A stretch of DNA of 64,000 nucleotides from Rhodoflexus caldus (GCF_021206925.1 NZ_JAJPRF010000004.1:248001-312000); one strand, 5' to 3'. Counted from the first letter of the stretch, positions 18,401 to 25,796 are shown. Notes: a model not told the origin generated them from the letters alone. Translations and numbers: made by a program.

Positions 18401-19198
18401 GGCACGTACACCCTGACCGTGAGCCTGAACGGCTGCCGTTCGGAAGCGGCAACGGCAGCGGTGCGCTTCCGCGAGCCGATACGCTATCGGATAACCGCCG
18501 TTCAATCGCCGACCTGTCGCAACGGTTCGGACGGTTATTTTCAGGTGGAAAGCCTCATGCGTCAGCCCCTGTTTTTCAGCCTAAACGGCAGCGATTGGAC
18601 GCAGCAGTTCCACTTCGGCGACCTTCCCGCGGGTAAACACCGGTTACACCTGCGCAGTGCGGAAGGCTGCCAAGAGGTAACAACGGTAGAAATTCCCGAA
18701 GCGGCGGCGCTGCAAGTGCAGGTATCGGCAGACCGAACCGTTATCAATCAGTTTGAAGAGGCGCAGTTGCAGGCAACGGGTGGGGTAAGTTACTCTTGGT
18801 CGCCTGCGGCAGGTTTGAGCGCAACCGACGTTGCCAACCCCATTGCCCGACCTGCACAAACTACCACCTACACAGTGCGGATTCGCACAGCTGCGGGCTG
18901 CGAAGCAACCGCATCGGTTACTATCACCGTAGCGCCGATAGATATTACCGTCCGCCCGACGCAAAAAGTGGTTTCGCCCAACGGCGACGGCATCAACGAC
19001 ACGTGGGTGGTGGAACACTTGGAACGGCACGAGCGGCACTACTTGCGAATAGTAGACCGTTGGGGGCGGACAGTATACGAAACCCGCCAATACCGCAACG
19101 ATTGGTCAGCCGAGGGGCTGCCCGACGGGGTTTACTACTATGTGCTGGAAGTAAATAATGCTCCGGCTATCAGCGGTGCTATTACCGTAGCGCGATAG
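12482..19198 (+). CDS. Giant composite surface protein with CHU_C-type (type IX secretion) sorting domain
   Basis: The 2238-residue protein has a signal peptide (1-20), a first right-handed beta-helix of Asn-rich turns (about 30-520, many NNTFxNN/GGGAI phrases), a choice-of-anchor Q type block (about 523-578, NPLLSPLANNGG to DIGAFEFG), a second helix opening with a CSLREAI-like segment (GPNTLREAIDCA, about 586) and a second anchor-Q block (about 1044-1099), a region I cannot assign (about 1110-1335), two near-identical anchor-D domains (about 1351-1573), a Thr/Pro linker (about 1575-1602), a fibronectin-III-like domain, several Ig-like domains (YEWHRG, YEWRDE, YEWRGP), a SprB-like segment (about 2009-2075), and a gliding-motility-associated C-terminal domain (from VVSPNGDGINDTW, about 2160). 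It should be exported by Sec and then the type IX system and displayed or released as an adhesin or polymer-binding protein. Its DNA looks richer in G+C than its neighbours. Confidence 0.85.
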   Translation: MRAFLWVVCLFLMLSPGTQGAVFNIPNGDVAALIAAINTANTNREADVINLAPNGLYILTSIYYTSPNPGTTGWEGQRGLPRFNNDVDGVDVIINGNGATVRRATTAPNFGIFTCSGQIVFNNLIVRNARVNAQGAAIFVQFKGYVEVNNCQFYDNESLIDVEGGGGAIYTKSLSELRVNNSLFEGNKAVNQGGAISNLLSDMYLIGCTFRNNSLTTESGDETGGAVYDDGARGDNGVLVVRNCLFEGNSAGKKGQGGGLFLFPYNNNAVEVTGCIFRNNEAHQGGGYWHSGGSLVLADPFNEYNFTNIPPTHSIILHSCIFENNIAHRLGGGLWIFRGRFLSDMHSCVFSNNTALDPPSDGQGGAALIGTINPLTIRNCTFNNNRSRMAGGVAFNHQGHIRVINCTFDGNVAEAYGGAVTVPGSSGTGTMEFLNCTFANNRSDATVAAQGGAIFSLGGLPSNSAVTLRNCLFFNQQVNNTAGPGGVPISRNCNCELVDGGGNMFFPEASTGARCVASPNIANPLLSPLANNGGVTPTMALQAGSPAINAGVATGAPPTDQRGAARVGAPDIGAFEFGATACHLVVSSTADSGPNTLREAIDCAVSGQTITFAPSLANQTITLASTLTIPVGKNLTIDGAAAPNLTISGNNAVRVFLLRSTSVNPTSLVLRNLRIVNGYHTEYGAGIRSEHQGIMTIENCVFNNNNAEQGGSAIFSHFEGRATIRNCRFEDNVSIAKNDERGSTVMLWGPHAHTVQNCEFINNRGINGAGINGLNAGLLIEDCRFIGNNTTAAVYDTGKPNPFLRGFGAAIYTDRASPATPTTLLGSIIIRRCLFEGNRARGEGGACYLYTDDSDNVLIEDCYFNDNEVIALPGGGSGGSGGAIQHMNNAKNRGFVLRNTTFANNRAAVTAGAVRVDWADTQISNCTFFNNRALETSASGFSANGGALAFFNMSGSTVDITNCTFANNYAGWVGGAIATSHAANTRIRNNIFFQNTAGNGGNTWNIQQHANAHLTDLGGNIQFPDKANNLSNNFNVSTTVTIANPQLNPLANNGGFAPTMSLQATSPAIDFGVSAGAVLTDQTGKMRVGFPDAGAVEFGTAITEPELPAAIVLSSLPVFDCTMSEAAIAATGAPRLTIGGSNYYIGTRQASATNQNPIIIKFTGGVRDWCREDYETDAVEGRGYGLYWSGTDLYALVSVNGHSSGLQRFTGRGWLRHFTDFMPSGSTIVSGARATVIFKINLRNGEGMVGHGTFLTSRTTDNRANTLLIRDISRDGVGNLVMRADSWNAPRRINREVMSPIAPGAEPYDYTLIMTPDFMSAVCASAVGWDNGTGIDCSGAPIVIPTAPQIQVLQGSTNIVRGTGSVNFGTTPVGTPVVRTFTIRNTGTATLTVGTLAALPAGFDLVGTFPTGTIAPGSSATFQLQLTAATAGSFSGTVSFDNDDSYANPFTFNISGTAAVGAPEVELLQGSTNIVSGTGSVNFGTTPVGTPVVRTFTIRNTGTVNLTVGTLAALPAGFDLVGTFPTGTIAPAGSATFQLRLTATAAGSFSGTVSFDNDDSDENPFTFTVSGTVGTAPTPTPTPTPSPAPVPPPAPVVTPPTVRFSLNAQGQPVLSWQTGQGTPQGFRVERRVAGSNQPFRSIADLPVSARNYTDTQTTPATLYEYRIVALPDAPSVIVQIATAPQAPQGISDVTRCGAGDVALQSPVGGNGITFHWYSRAQGGVPFRTSRAGETITFRADTSATVYVAAVFQNLESPRTAVSITVLPLPKATVAGGTLQVFCGAGILSAETEPETSYEWHRGTELVGSGAQLTVTQSGIYRLTARRNGCAAVSAPVAVTVNPIPEAAFAESQPVVFCGSGELRARPLSIGSYEWRDEQGQLIGSGEVLHVSRSGIYRLTAVAAGCRSNTAELRVTVHPVPERPAIVQSGNLCEGGTVQLSTPTLAGASYEWRGPNGFTAREPVISIPYNPDAQGTYTLTVSLNGCRSEAATAAVRFREPIRYRITAVQSPTCRNGSDGYFQVESLMRQPLFFSLNGSDWTQQFHFGDLPAGKHRLHLRSAEGCQEVTTVEIPEAAALQVQVSADRTVINQFEEAQLQATGGVSYSWSPAAGLSATDVANPIARPAQTTTYTVRIRTAAGCEATASVTITVAPIDITVRPTQKVVSPNGDGINDTWVVEHLERHERHYLRIVDRWGRTVYETRQYRNDWSAEGLPDGVYYYVLEVNNAPAISGAITVAR
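16541..17200 (+). repeat. Tandem 345-base repeat coding for two anchor-D domains
   Basis: Two copies start at 16541 and 16886. Long blocks are almost identical in DNA (for example from CGGCACTACGCCCGTCGGCA), with mainly synonymous or single-residue differences such as GTATLT against GTVNLT. The period is 115 codons. Confidence 0.88.
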
Positions 19199-19213
19199 AC
19201 CGACTAAACCCTC

Positions 19214-19825
19214 TCACACAGGCTCTACCTGCATCAACTTATGGATGCGATAGTGTAGGCCTGTGTGAATTTCTTCGCAACGGCAGTACGTGCGTAACAT
19301 GGCCAGCTTGCGAAAGCGGCGACCATCGGAGAGGTGAAAATAGCCGCCCGTAGGAATATTCTCCAAATATTCGCCCTTGGGTTCGCCATAGCTGTTGAGT
19401 GCCTTGTAGAGGGCATGATTGCGGGTGCTGGATGCTTCGGGGTCTTTCAAATAGTTGGCAACAGCCTGACCCAGCGGCTGCGGAAAAACCGCTTTCGCAA
19501 GAAATCCCGCCATCAATTTGCGAAAAGCCGCTTTCCATTCTTCGCCATGCGGTGCAACGCTGCGCCCGTATTGCTCCCATGTAACCAAATGTGCCAGTTC
19601 ATGGGTAAAAGTCAGCAAAAAGGCATAAGGATTCAGGTCGCCGTTTACGCGAATGCGATGCTGAGGCATTTTACGGGTGGGTGCATGATAGCTGCCCAGC
19701 AAAGACTTTCTTTTGCGGGAAACGATTAACAGAATTTTATATTCCACAATCCATTTTACAACCTGTTCAACAGCATCTGCGGGCACGTGCTTTTGGATGC
19801 GTTGCGTCAGTTCGGTAAGCGTCAT
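19214..19825 (-). CDS. SprT-like zinc metallopeptidase-fold protein
   Basis: The 203-residue protein carries the SprT-like signature LLTFTHELAHLVTWEQYG near 75-90, with HELAH as the HExxH zinc site, followed by a conserved PHGEEWKAAFRKLM block holding the third ligand region. The C-terminal half has a basic stretch ending in YCRCEEIHTGLHYRIHK. Relatives include the DNA-protein crosslink protease Spartan; bacterial SprT-like proteins have no well-proven role. It is transcribed with the small lipoprotein gene just upstream (stop at 19835, start here at 19825), and converges with the giant surface-protein gene 15 bases away. Confidence 0.85.
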   Translation of the reverse strand: MTLTELTQRIQKHVPADAVEQVVKWIVEYKILLIVSRKRKSLLGSYHAPTRKMPQHRIRVNGDLNPYAFLLTFTHELAHLVTWEQYGRSVAPHGEEWKAAFRKLMAGFLAKAVFPQPLGQAVANYLKDPEASSTRNHALYKALNSYGEPKGEYLENIPTGGYFHLSDGRRFRKLAMLRTYCRCEEIHTGLHYRIHKLMQVEPV

Positions 19826-19834
19826 GCCAAATTG

Positions 19835-19969
19835 TTATTGATACTGAATGCGGTTATAGTAGTTCCATTTTTTCTTGTAACCCTTGCGGTTGGTTGAACA
19901 GGACGAACGGGAACAAGAAGCAGCCCCTAAACCTATCAGGATGAGGCCGATAATCAATAAGTTTCGCAT
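19835..19969 (-). CDS. 44-residue lipoprotein, hypothetical
   Basis: The reading frame ATG 19969 to TAA 19835 codes for a 44-residue peptide: a hydrophobic signal (MRNLLIIGLILIGLGAASC) with a lipobox-like GAASC, then a short Cys/Ser/Arg-rich and Lys/Tyr-rich tail ending NYYNRIQYQ. The lipidated mature peptide would be only about 26 residues. Spacing of 9 bases to the SprT-like start suggests one message. Evidence for a real gene is the well-formed type II signal, the tight linkage and the lack of another gene in this 290-base stretch. The function is unknown. Confidence 0.65.
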   Translation of the reverse strand: MRNLLIIGLILIGLGAASCSRSSCSTNRKGYKKKWNYYNRIQYQ

Positions 19970-20116
19970 TTTTAGTCAAGTGAATATGAAAAGTAAAAGT
20001 ACGAAACTTTTGGCGATTAACAACAGACATGATTTTGGGAAATTTGAAGAAGGAATAGCAAAAAACATATAATTGTACTAACTTTTCCCATATTTTCCAC
20101 GAAACAGCCCTTACAC

Positions 20117-21457
20117 ATGAAACAACTTTTATTGGCCGCTTTCCTTCTTTTTTGCATGTCATCGTTATGCGGAACGGCATTGGCACAAAAAGGCAGCGGA
20201 TTGCAGAACTATGTAAATGCGGAAAACCTTCGCAAAGCCAAGCGCTATGATGCCGCTTTACAGCAATACAGCTTGGCAGTCAAAGCAGAGCCTGAGGCAG
20301 CGGACTATTGGTACAGCATGGCTGAATGTTGGTGGGATATGAAAAACCCCTTCAAGGCACTTGAAACGCTCAGTAAGTGCACCGAAGTGAAGAAGGACTA
20401 CGTAAAAGCCTATGAATTGGCAGCAAAAATTCTGGATTTGAGCAAATCGTACAGCAAAGCAGGCGACCAGTACGCACTTGCTTTTGAATACCACAAAGAA
20501 GTACCCAAACAAATTGCGGCAGCCATCGGGGGCGCAGCGGCTTACAACAAGGCAAAAATGCAGGACAAGGCACTCGAGTTGCTGACCAAAGCCAAGGCGA
20601 TTCAACCGGACAACCTTGACCTGAACTACATGGAAATCAAGATTTTCAATCAGCAACAACAATATCAAAAAGCCATAGATGCCATCAATGCATTCTTACC
20701 CAAACTTCCGGCCAATACGCAGCAGAAAGACTATGCACGGTTTTACTATGAACTGGGGCTGGCCTACCACAAATTAGAAGATTATCCCAAATCTACGGAA
20801 GCGTTGAAAAAAGCGGACTTTGGCACCTTTAAACAGCGGGTCTATGAACTTTCACCGGAATATTTCCTGAAGGTAGCCGAGGCTTATGCCAAAGTATATG
20901 AATACCAAAAAGCCAATGATATGCTCAATACCGCTATTAAAATACGCCCCGCCTATAAAGAAGCCAATACGCTGCTGAAAGAAATCAACGAACCCGGTGC
21001 GGACATTATGAAACGCATTCGCGTCTTAATGGATTCTATCAATAAAGAGAAAAATCCTGATCAAAAGTCCCGGCTACACTGCCCGCTTTGCAGTAATCAA
21101 TTCAAAGTAGGAGAATATGCTGCTGCCGCTTCCTCTGCCGAGGAGTGTTTACGCACCAACCCAAAAGATATTCGTTATATTTTCTATAAATCCATCTCCC
21201 AATACAAAAGCGGCGACCATAGCATGGCTATTTTTGAAATGGATAAAATTTCCAAGGTTCCCAACTTGCCTGTAGATACCAAAGCCATGATGTATTTTGC
21301 GCTGGGGCTCATGTACAAAGAAGATAAACAACCGCAAGTAGCCGCCAATTATTTCAGACGGGTAAAAGGAACATCGTTTGCAGAAGTCGGCAGGCTGGAA
21401 CTCAAAGCACTCCGCAAAGCCGAGGATGATAACAACGACGAAGACGAGGATGACTAA
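20117..21457 (+). CDS. Exported tetratricopeptide-repeat protein with acidic tail
   Basis: The 446-residue protein has a signal peptide (1-23, cleaved near ALAQ) and many TPR units, among them AENLRKAKRYDAALQQYSLA, AECWWDMKNPFKALETLSKC, ALELLTKAKAIQPDNLDLNY and AYAKVYEYQKANDMLNTAIK. A single CPLC motif (about residue 320) lies inside a TPR helix and is probably not a metal site, as no second pair is seen. The last ten residues are almost all Asp/Glu/Asn. No catalytic domain is present, so a periplasmic scaffold role is the safest reading. The phosphorylase gene begins 20 bases after the stop but with its own -7-like box. Confidence 0.82.
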   Translation: MKQLLLAAFLLFCMSSLCGTALAQKGSGLQNYVNAENLRKAKRYDAALQQYSLAVKAEPEAADYWYSMAECWWDMKNPFKALETLSKCTEVKKDYVKAYELAAKILDLSKSYSKAGDQYALAFEYHKEVPKQIAAAIGGAAAYNKAKMQDKALELLTKAKAIQPDNLDLNYMEIKIFNQQQQYQKAIDAINAFLPKLPANTQQKDYARFYYELGLAYHKLEDYPKSTEALKKADFGTFKQRVYELSPEYFLKVAEAYAKVYEYQKANDMLNTAIKIRPAYKEANTLLKEINEPGADIMKRIRVLMDSINKEKNPDQKSRLHCPLCSNQFKVGEYAAAASSAEECLRTNPKDIRYIFYKSISQYKSGDHSMAIFEMDKISKVPNLPVDTKAMMYFALGLMYKEDKQPQVAANYFRRVKGTSFAEVGRLELKALRKAEDDNNDEDEDD

Positions 21458-21465
21458 ACTTTGCT

Positions 21466-21472
21466 TACTTTG
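21466..21472 (+). promoter_or_regulatory. Possible -7 box of the phosphorylase gene
   Basis: TACTTTG is a one-base-short version of TAnnTTTG and ends only 5 bases before ATG 21478. Confidence 0.4.
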
Positions 21473-21477
21473 CGCCT

Positions 21478-22344
21478 ATGTTTGCATCTTCTGAACTCAT
21501 CGTAAACCCCGACGGGAGCATCTACCATCTGCATTTGCGTCCCGAAGATATCGCCTCAACCATTATTGTGGTGGGCGACCCTGACCGCGTAGCAAAGGTA
21601 AGTCACTATTTTGACCGTATTGATTTTCAGACACATAAGCGTGAGTTTGTAACACATACAGGCTATTTGGGCGGTAAGCGCCTCACGGTCATTTCTTCCG
21701 GTATAGGAACGGATAACGTGGAAATTCTGATGACAGAATTAGACGCATTGGCCAATATTGACCTGCAAAGCCGTGAAATCAAACCTGCGCACACGGTGCT
21801 GAATATCATCCGCATCGGTACTTCGGGTACGATGCAGGCCGATATTCCGACCGGCAGCCGATTGGTTTCAACCGCTGCCGTCGGTTTAGACAACCTGATG
21901 AATTTCTACGATTTGCCGCAATCTGCCGAAGAGCAAGCCTTTTGCAGTGCCTTGCAACAGGCGGCAAGGCTACCTTTTATGCCTTACCGCGTCAGTGCCG
22001 ATGCGGATTTGGTCAATCTGTTTGCGGAAGGCAGCGAACAAGGCATTACACTCACTGCGCCCGGATTCTACGCACCGCAAGGCAGGCAGTTGCGTGCAGC
22101 GCAAACACTCACCGGTTTTCTTGACCACTGCGTCAGTTTCCGCATGGGTCAGGAACGACTCACCAACTTTGAGATGGAAACAGCCGCCTACTATGCCTTT
22201 GCAAGGCTACTGGGGCATCGGGCAGTATCGCTGAACGGCATTTTGGCCAACCGTGCCCTGCAACGCTTTGATGAAAATCCTGAAGCTACCGTGGATAACC
22301 TGATTCGCTTTGCATTAGAAAAAATTGTTGCGTCCGACTTATAA
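21478..22344 (+). CDS. Nucleoside phosphorylase (PNP/UDP family)
   Basis: The 288-residue protein has the hexameric nucleoside-phosphorylase layout: IIVVGDPDRVAKVSHYF near 28 with the phosphate-binding Gly-Asp-Pro-x-Arg, ISSGIGTDNVEI near 72, IIRIGTSGTMQADIPTG near 108 and NFEMETAAYYAFARLLG near 230, where the Glu-Met-Glu type motif holds the ribose. It splits a purine or pyrimidine nucleoside with phosphate into base and ribose-1-phosphate. The sequence alone does not fix the substrate; it looks closest to uridine phosphorylase-type enzymes. The next gene begins 10 bases after its stop. Confidence 0.87.
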   Translation: MFASSELIVNPDGSIYHLHLRPEDIASTIIVVGDPDRVAKVSHYFDRIDFQTHKREFVTHTGYLGGKRLTVISSGIGTDNVEILMTELDALANIDLQSREIKPAHTVLNIIRIGTSGTMQADIPTGSRLVSTAAVGLDNLMNFYDLPQSAEEQAFCSALQQAARLPFMPYRVSADADLVNLFAEGSEQGITLTAPGFYAPQGRQLRAAQTLTGFLDHCVSFRMGQERLTNFEMETAAYYAFARLLGHRAVSLNGILANRALQRFDENPEATVDNLIRFALEKIVASDL

Positions 22345-22350
22345 ACTTTG
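22342..22350 (+). promoter_or_regulatory. Possible -7 box of the DUF4440-like gene
   Basis: TAAACTTTG overlaps the phosphorylase stop codon and ends 4 bases before ATG 22355. Confidence 0.35.
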
Positions 22351-22354
22351 CACA

Positions 22355-22807
22355 ATGACTTTCCACCTCATTATCGCGCTGCTCCTGCCAATGTTTTTAC
22401 CCATAGGGACAGCAATCGCACAATCAGACAAAGACGATGCCGCCATTCGTGCGGCATTGCAAGCGCAGGCCGTCGCATGGAACAATGCAGACTTAGACGG
22501 GTTCATGTCTTACTATCTGCGCTCCGATAAGCTGAAATTTGTTGGTAAGAACGGTGTTCAGTACGGTTGGCAACCACTCTACGAACGCTATCAAAAAAAC
22601 TACCCGGGCAAGGAAGGCATGGGCAAGTTGCAATTTGATATTATTGAAAATGAGCGACTTGCATCCGATGTTTTCCAGACCATCGGCAAGTGGCAATTAG
22701 TGCGCACCGCCAAAGACGGCAGCGAAGAAATACTTGGCGGCTACTTTACCCTCACTTGGCGCAAAGTCAAGGGCAAGTGGCTGATTATAGCCGACCATAC
22801 CAGCTGA
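22355..22807 (+). CDS. Secreted SnoaL/DUF4440-like protein
   Basis: The 150-residue product has a signal peptide (MTFHLIIALLLPMFLPIGTA, cleaved near AIAQ) and one NTF2-like domain of the DUF4440/SnoaL-like type: a first helix AIRAALQAQAVAWNNADLDG, the strand pattern FMSYYLRSDKLKFVG, and a last strand LTWRKVKGKWLIIADHTS. Such folds bind small ligands or act as steroid-isomerase-like enzymes; no activity can be assigned. The ATG at 22355 fits the signal peptide, so the longer in-frame TTG start at 22325 is rejected. It lies immediately behind the phosphorylase gene and is closed by a two-way terminator. Confidence 0.78.
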   Translation: MTFHLIIALLLPMFLPIGTAIAQSDKDDAAIRAALQAQAVAWNNADLDGFMSYYLRSDKLKFVGKNGVQYGWQPLYERYQKNYPGKEGMGKLQFDIIENERLASDVFQTIGKWQLVRTAKDGSEEILGGYFTLTWRKVKGKWLIIADHTS

Positions 22808-22830
22808 ATTTTGGCAGCAATTGATTAACA

Positions 22831-22867
22831 AAAACCCGACAGGTGTTCAAGACCTATCGGGTTTTTT
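22831..22867. terminator. Two-way terminator between convergent genes
   Basis: Arms AAAACCCGACAGGT (22831-22844) and ACCTATCGGGTTTT (22852-22865) pair with one mismatch. A-run before and T-run after let it work for both the gene ending at 22807 and the one ending at 22884. Confidence 0.88.
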
Positions 22868-22883
22868 GCATCATCTGCGGTTA

Positions 22884-24062
22884 TTATTGAATCACCGTCG
22901 GTTTGCGGAAAGGCTGATTTGGATTGAACAGGTAGCGGTAAGTAGTATGCACTTTGGAAACTTCGCTGCCCAGCAACTGCGCCACCTTAATCATTTTCGG
23001 GTTGAAATCGCCAACCCAGTTCATTTCCAAATGCTTGTATTGGAAACCTTTCGCACCCGTAATTTGACGGGCATAGCCAATCATCGCCGACTCAATACCC
23101 CTACCCTGAAACTCAGGGATTACGCCAAACACCAAACCAATCATTTTGTCAAAGTTTTTGGTCAGTTTGAACCAAAGAAAACGAATGATACCCAACAGGT
23201 TGAACTTGCCCGTGTTCATCACTTTCAATGCCTGATTCAGGTCGGGAATGTTGACGTAGAAGGCAATCGGCTCGTCTTTGTAATAGGCAAAATAGATGAT
23301 TTTCGGGTCTAAAATCGGCGACATTTGCTTAATGAGGTTTTGCGCCTGTTCGCTTGTCATTTCGGCTACACCTTCGTGCTTCACCCAGCCTTTGTTGTAA
23401 ATAATCCGAAAGTCTTCGGCATACTTCATCAGCTTGTCTTTTTCAATAGACACAAAGCGATAGTCGGGATTGCGGTAAATGCGCTCGGCGCGGGCTTTGA
23501 GTACCGGAACCAACTCTTGGTCAACCAAGCGATAGAAGGTAAACTGCCGAAAATATTCGCGAAAACCGTAAGCCTCAAAGAACTCTTTGTAGTAGCTGTG
23601 GTGGTAAAACATCCCATAGCTGGGGATTTTGTCAAAGCCTTCGGTGAGCAAGCCCCACCACGAATCGCGCTCGCCGAAGTTAATCGGGCCGTCCATGGCT
23701 TCCATGCCTTGCTGTTGCAACCAGTTTTTGCAGGCATCAAAGAGTTGGAAAGCAGCGGCGCGGTCGTTGATGCACTCAAAAAAGCCCATGCCGCCTGTTG
23801 GCTGGTCGTTGTCCTGCATCACGGTTTTGTCATTCACAAAAGCGGCTACCCTCCCCACCACTTCGCCTTTTTCGTTTGCCAACAGCCAGCGGATGCACTT
23901 GCCGTGTGTGAAAAATTTATTTTTGGACGGGTCAAATACTTTTTCAATGTCTTCGTCTAAGGGGCGCACCCAGTAGGGATTGTCCTTGTAGAGCTTCACA
24001 GGCAGCATCAGAAAAGCCTTTCGGTCGGCTGCGGTGCTTACTTCTTTGAGTTGGTAGGGCAT
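22884..24062 (-). CDS. GNAT-fold acetyltransferase-like protein
   Basis: The 392-residue protein has an N-terminal segment typical of a large Bacteroidota family (FLMLPVKLYKDNPYWVRPL, FFTHGKCIRWLLANEKGEVV, then GRVAAFVN), a middle block (DGPINFGERDSWWGLLTEGF), and a C-terminal GNAT-like half with GVIPEFQGRGIESAMIGYAR, where the R/Q-x-x-G-x-G/A acetyl-CoA loop is QGRGIES. The acyl acceptor is unknown. It is probably cotranscribed with the GT39 glycosyltransferase (26 bases between its start and that gene's stop), which may mean a role in surface glycan or lipid modification. Confidence 0.75.
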   Translation of the reverse strand: MPYQLKEVSTAADRKAFLMLPVKLYKDNPYWVRPLDEDIEKVFDPSKNKFFTHGKCIRWLLANEKGEVVGRVAAFVNDKTVMQDNDQPTGGMGFFECINDRAAAFQLFDACKNWLQQQGMEAMDGPINFGERDSWWGLLTEGFDKIPSYGMFYHHSYYKEFFEAYGFREYFRQFTFYRLVDQELVPVLKARAERIYRNPDYRFVSIEKDKLMKYAEDFRIIYNKGWVKHEGVAEMTSEQAQNLIKQMSPILDPKIIYFAYYKDEPIAFYVNIPDLNQALKVMNTGKFNLLGIIRFLWFKLTKNFDKMIGLVFGVIPEFQGRGIESAMIGYARQITGAKGFQYKHLEMNWVGDFNPKMIKVAQLLGSEVSKVHTTYRYLFNPNQPFRKPTVIQ

Positions 24063-24088
24063 AGGTTAATGAAATATCGCTTGTAATT

Positions 24089-25771
24089 CTACTCACTTTT
24101 CTGCCGTTTGTAAAACACAAACCCGTTTTGTTCATACAGGAATCGCAGGGTTGGGATGTTGTCCAACTCGGCACGGCTGAAAATTTTGCAGGAAATATAC
24201 ACATCCTTATCCACAGCCCCTTTGAACAGGTAGTCCTGCCATGCCTGCCCGTCTTCTGTTTTGGGGCGCGTATCGGGTTTGGTTTTGGCATAGAACCAAT
24301 GCGCATAGCTACGGTAGCCGTAGGTATAAACGTAGCAATCCTTGCCTTCCAATTGGCGGAAAAATGCAACGGGTGCGCCCTGCGTGTATTGCACAATTTT
24401 GGGCAGGTAGAGGTACATCACCATCGTAACCATGAGCGCCGTAGCCCCAAACAGCGCAACCACGCCCGATTGTGCTTGGGCAGGGTTGCTCAACTGTCGG
24501 ATGCCCCAAACCGTTCCGGCAAGGAAAATGATGCCCGTGATGCCTTCCCAGCCGTACCAACGCACAACCGCATCCAGATTGGCTTGTGCGAACGGGTCGG
24601 CAGCAAGCAGCGGTTTGAGTGCAGCAGCATTTTGTGCCAGCGAAGGCACCACAATCAGCGCCAGTGCCCAAAGAGAGCCAATTACCAGCAGTCCGCCGCG
24701 CATCCATTTGTTGAAAGCGATATTGCCTTGCAGGATTTGCTCCACTGCCACAGCCGCCAGATAGGTCAGCGGGAAGTAGCACATGGAAGAATAATGCACA
24801 ATTTTAGACTTAACGATAGTAAACAAAATCAGCACAACCCAAAATAAAATCGTCATCCAGCGTTTAAAATCCGTTTGAGCGGTCTTTTCGCCTGTCGGGC
24901 GCGGCATAGTCATGGCGCGAATGGCAAAAACAGAAGCAGGGAAGCAGCCCAGCAGTAACACCACGAAGTGATAGCCCGGGAATCCCGCATGGCCTGCATC
25001 GGGCGTACTGAACAATCGGTATTGATATTTGGTAAATTCTATCGCCAGCCAAGGGCCGTTTTTGAGCGTGTCAATGCCGTACCAAATCAGCATCGCCGAA
25101 GCACTGATGAGCGCATAAGCCGCAAAATGCCCAATGTGCGCATACCAACGGAAGCGTTCCAGCACCCAATAAACCCCCAGACACAAACCAACAATCAGCA
25201 GCGCGGCAGGCCCTTTGGTCAAGATGGCCACAGAGAGCCATAACCCGCCAACAATGAGGTAATACCACGCACCGCGTTGCAAAGTGATGCCTTTGATGCC
25301 GTCTTTCCGCCAATAGAACAGCACGAAAAAGTAAAAACCCAAGAAAATGAACAAGTTAAACCAAGGGTCAATAATGCCGGAGCGGAAATACAGGTGCGGC
25401 AAGATAGAACCGAAGTAAGCACCTGCCCAAAGCAAGCCGAAGCGCGTACCGTTCAGCCGTGCCCCGACTTGGAAGAGCAGCACCAGCGTTATGGCACCGC
25501 AAACCGCGTTCGGAAAGCGGGCTGCATATTCGCCGATGCCAAACAAGTGCATCGCAATGGCCTGCAACCAGATGAAAAACGGCGGTTTCTCCCAAAACGG
25601 CAGGTAGTCTATGTGTACGCGCAGGTAGTCGCCCAATTCAATCATTTCGCGGGCGCACTCGGCAAAGTTTACCTCGTCCCAATCAAACAAACTGATACCA
25701 CCCAGAAAGGGCATAAACGTAACAGCGGCAACAAAGGCTATCAGCCACGAAATTTTTTGGTTGGCAGGCAT
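24089..25771 (-). CDS. GT39/ArnT-like integral-membrane glycosyltransferase
   Basis: The product (560 residues from ATG 25771) has about a dozen hydrophobic helices and the first-loop signature FDWDEVNFAECAREMIELGDY, whose Asp-Glu pair is the catalytic site region in the GT39/GT83 group (ArnT: DE-RYAEIAREM). A following KPPFFIWLQAIAMHLFG segment is also typical. Such enzymes move a sugar from a polyprenyl phosphate to lipid A, protein or another periplasmic acceptor. The sugar and acceptor cannot be read from the sequence. A start 39 codons further up is unlikely because it would run through the -7 box at 25789-25796 and overlap the divergent arsR-type gene. Confidence 0.83.
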   Translation of the reverse strand: MPANQKISWLIAFVAAVTFMPFLGGISLFDWDEVNFAECAREMIELGDYLRVHIDYLPFWEKPPFFIWLQAIAMHLFGIGEYAARFPNAVCGAITLVLLFQVGARLNGTRFGLLWAGAYFGSILPHLYFRSGIIDPWFNLFIFLGFYFFVLFYWRKDGIKGITLQRGAWYYLIVGGLWLSVAILTKGPAALLIVGLCLGVYWVLERFRWYAHIGHFAAYALISASAMLIWYGIDTLKNGPWLAIEFTKYQYRLFSTPDAGHAGFPGYHFVVLLLGCFPASVFAIRAMTMPRPTGEKTAQTDFKRWMTILFWVVLILFTIVKSKIVHYSSMCYFPLTYLAAVAVEQILQGNIAFNKWMRGGLLVIGSLWALALIVVPSLAQNAAALKPLLAADPFAQANLDAVVRWYGWEGITGIIFLAGTVWGIRQLSNPAQAQSGVVALFGATALMVTMVMYLYLPKIVQYTQGAPVAFFRQLEGKDCYVYTYGYRSYAHWFYAKTKPDTRPKTEDGQAWQDYLFKGAVDKDVYISCKIFSRAELDNIPTLRFLYEQNGFVFYKRQKSE

Positions 25772-25788
25772 GACAGAAATTTTTGTTG

Positions 25789-25796
25789 CAAAACTA
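25789..25796 (-). promoter_or_regulatory. -7 box of the GT39 gene
   Basis: On the minus strand TAGTTTTG fits the Bacteroidota consensus TAnnTTTG exactly; the ATG begins 17 bases further on at 25771. Confidence 0.55.

Noticed and set aside
17012-18505. 497-codon open frame on the minus strand inside the giant surface-protein gene
   Set aside because: It is antisense to a gene with clear domains; its long openness comes from GC-rich codon bias, and its translation is low-complexity Arg/Ala/Cys/Gly text without any domain.
19854-20186. 110-codon minus-strand frame spanning the promoter and start of the TPR gene
   Set aside because: It overlaps the signal-peptide region of the real gene at 20117 and lacks any domain; the 44-residue lipoprotein in another frame explains the region better.
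20117-21457. CPLC motif as a zinc ribbon in the TPR protein
   Set aside because: Only one Cys pair is present and it lies inside a TPR helix; no second pair or His follows.
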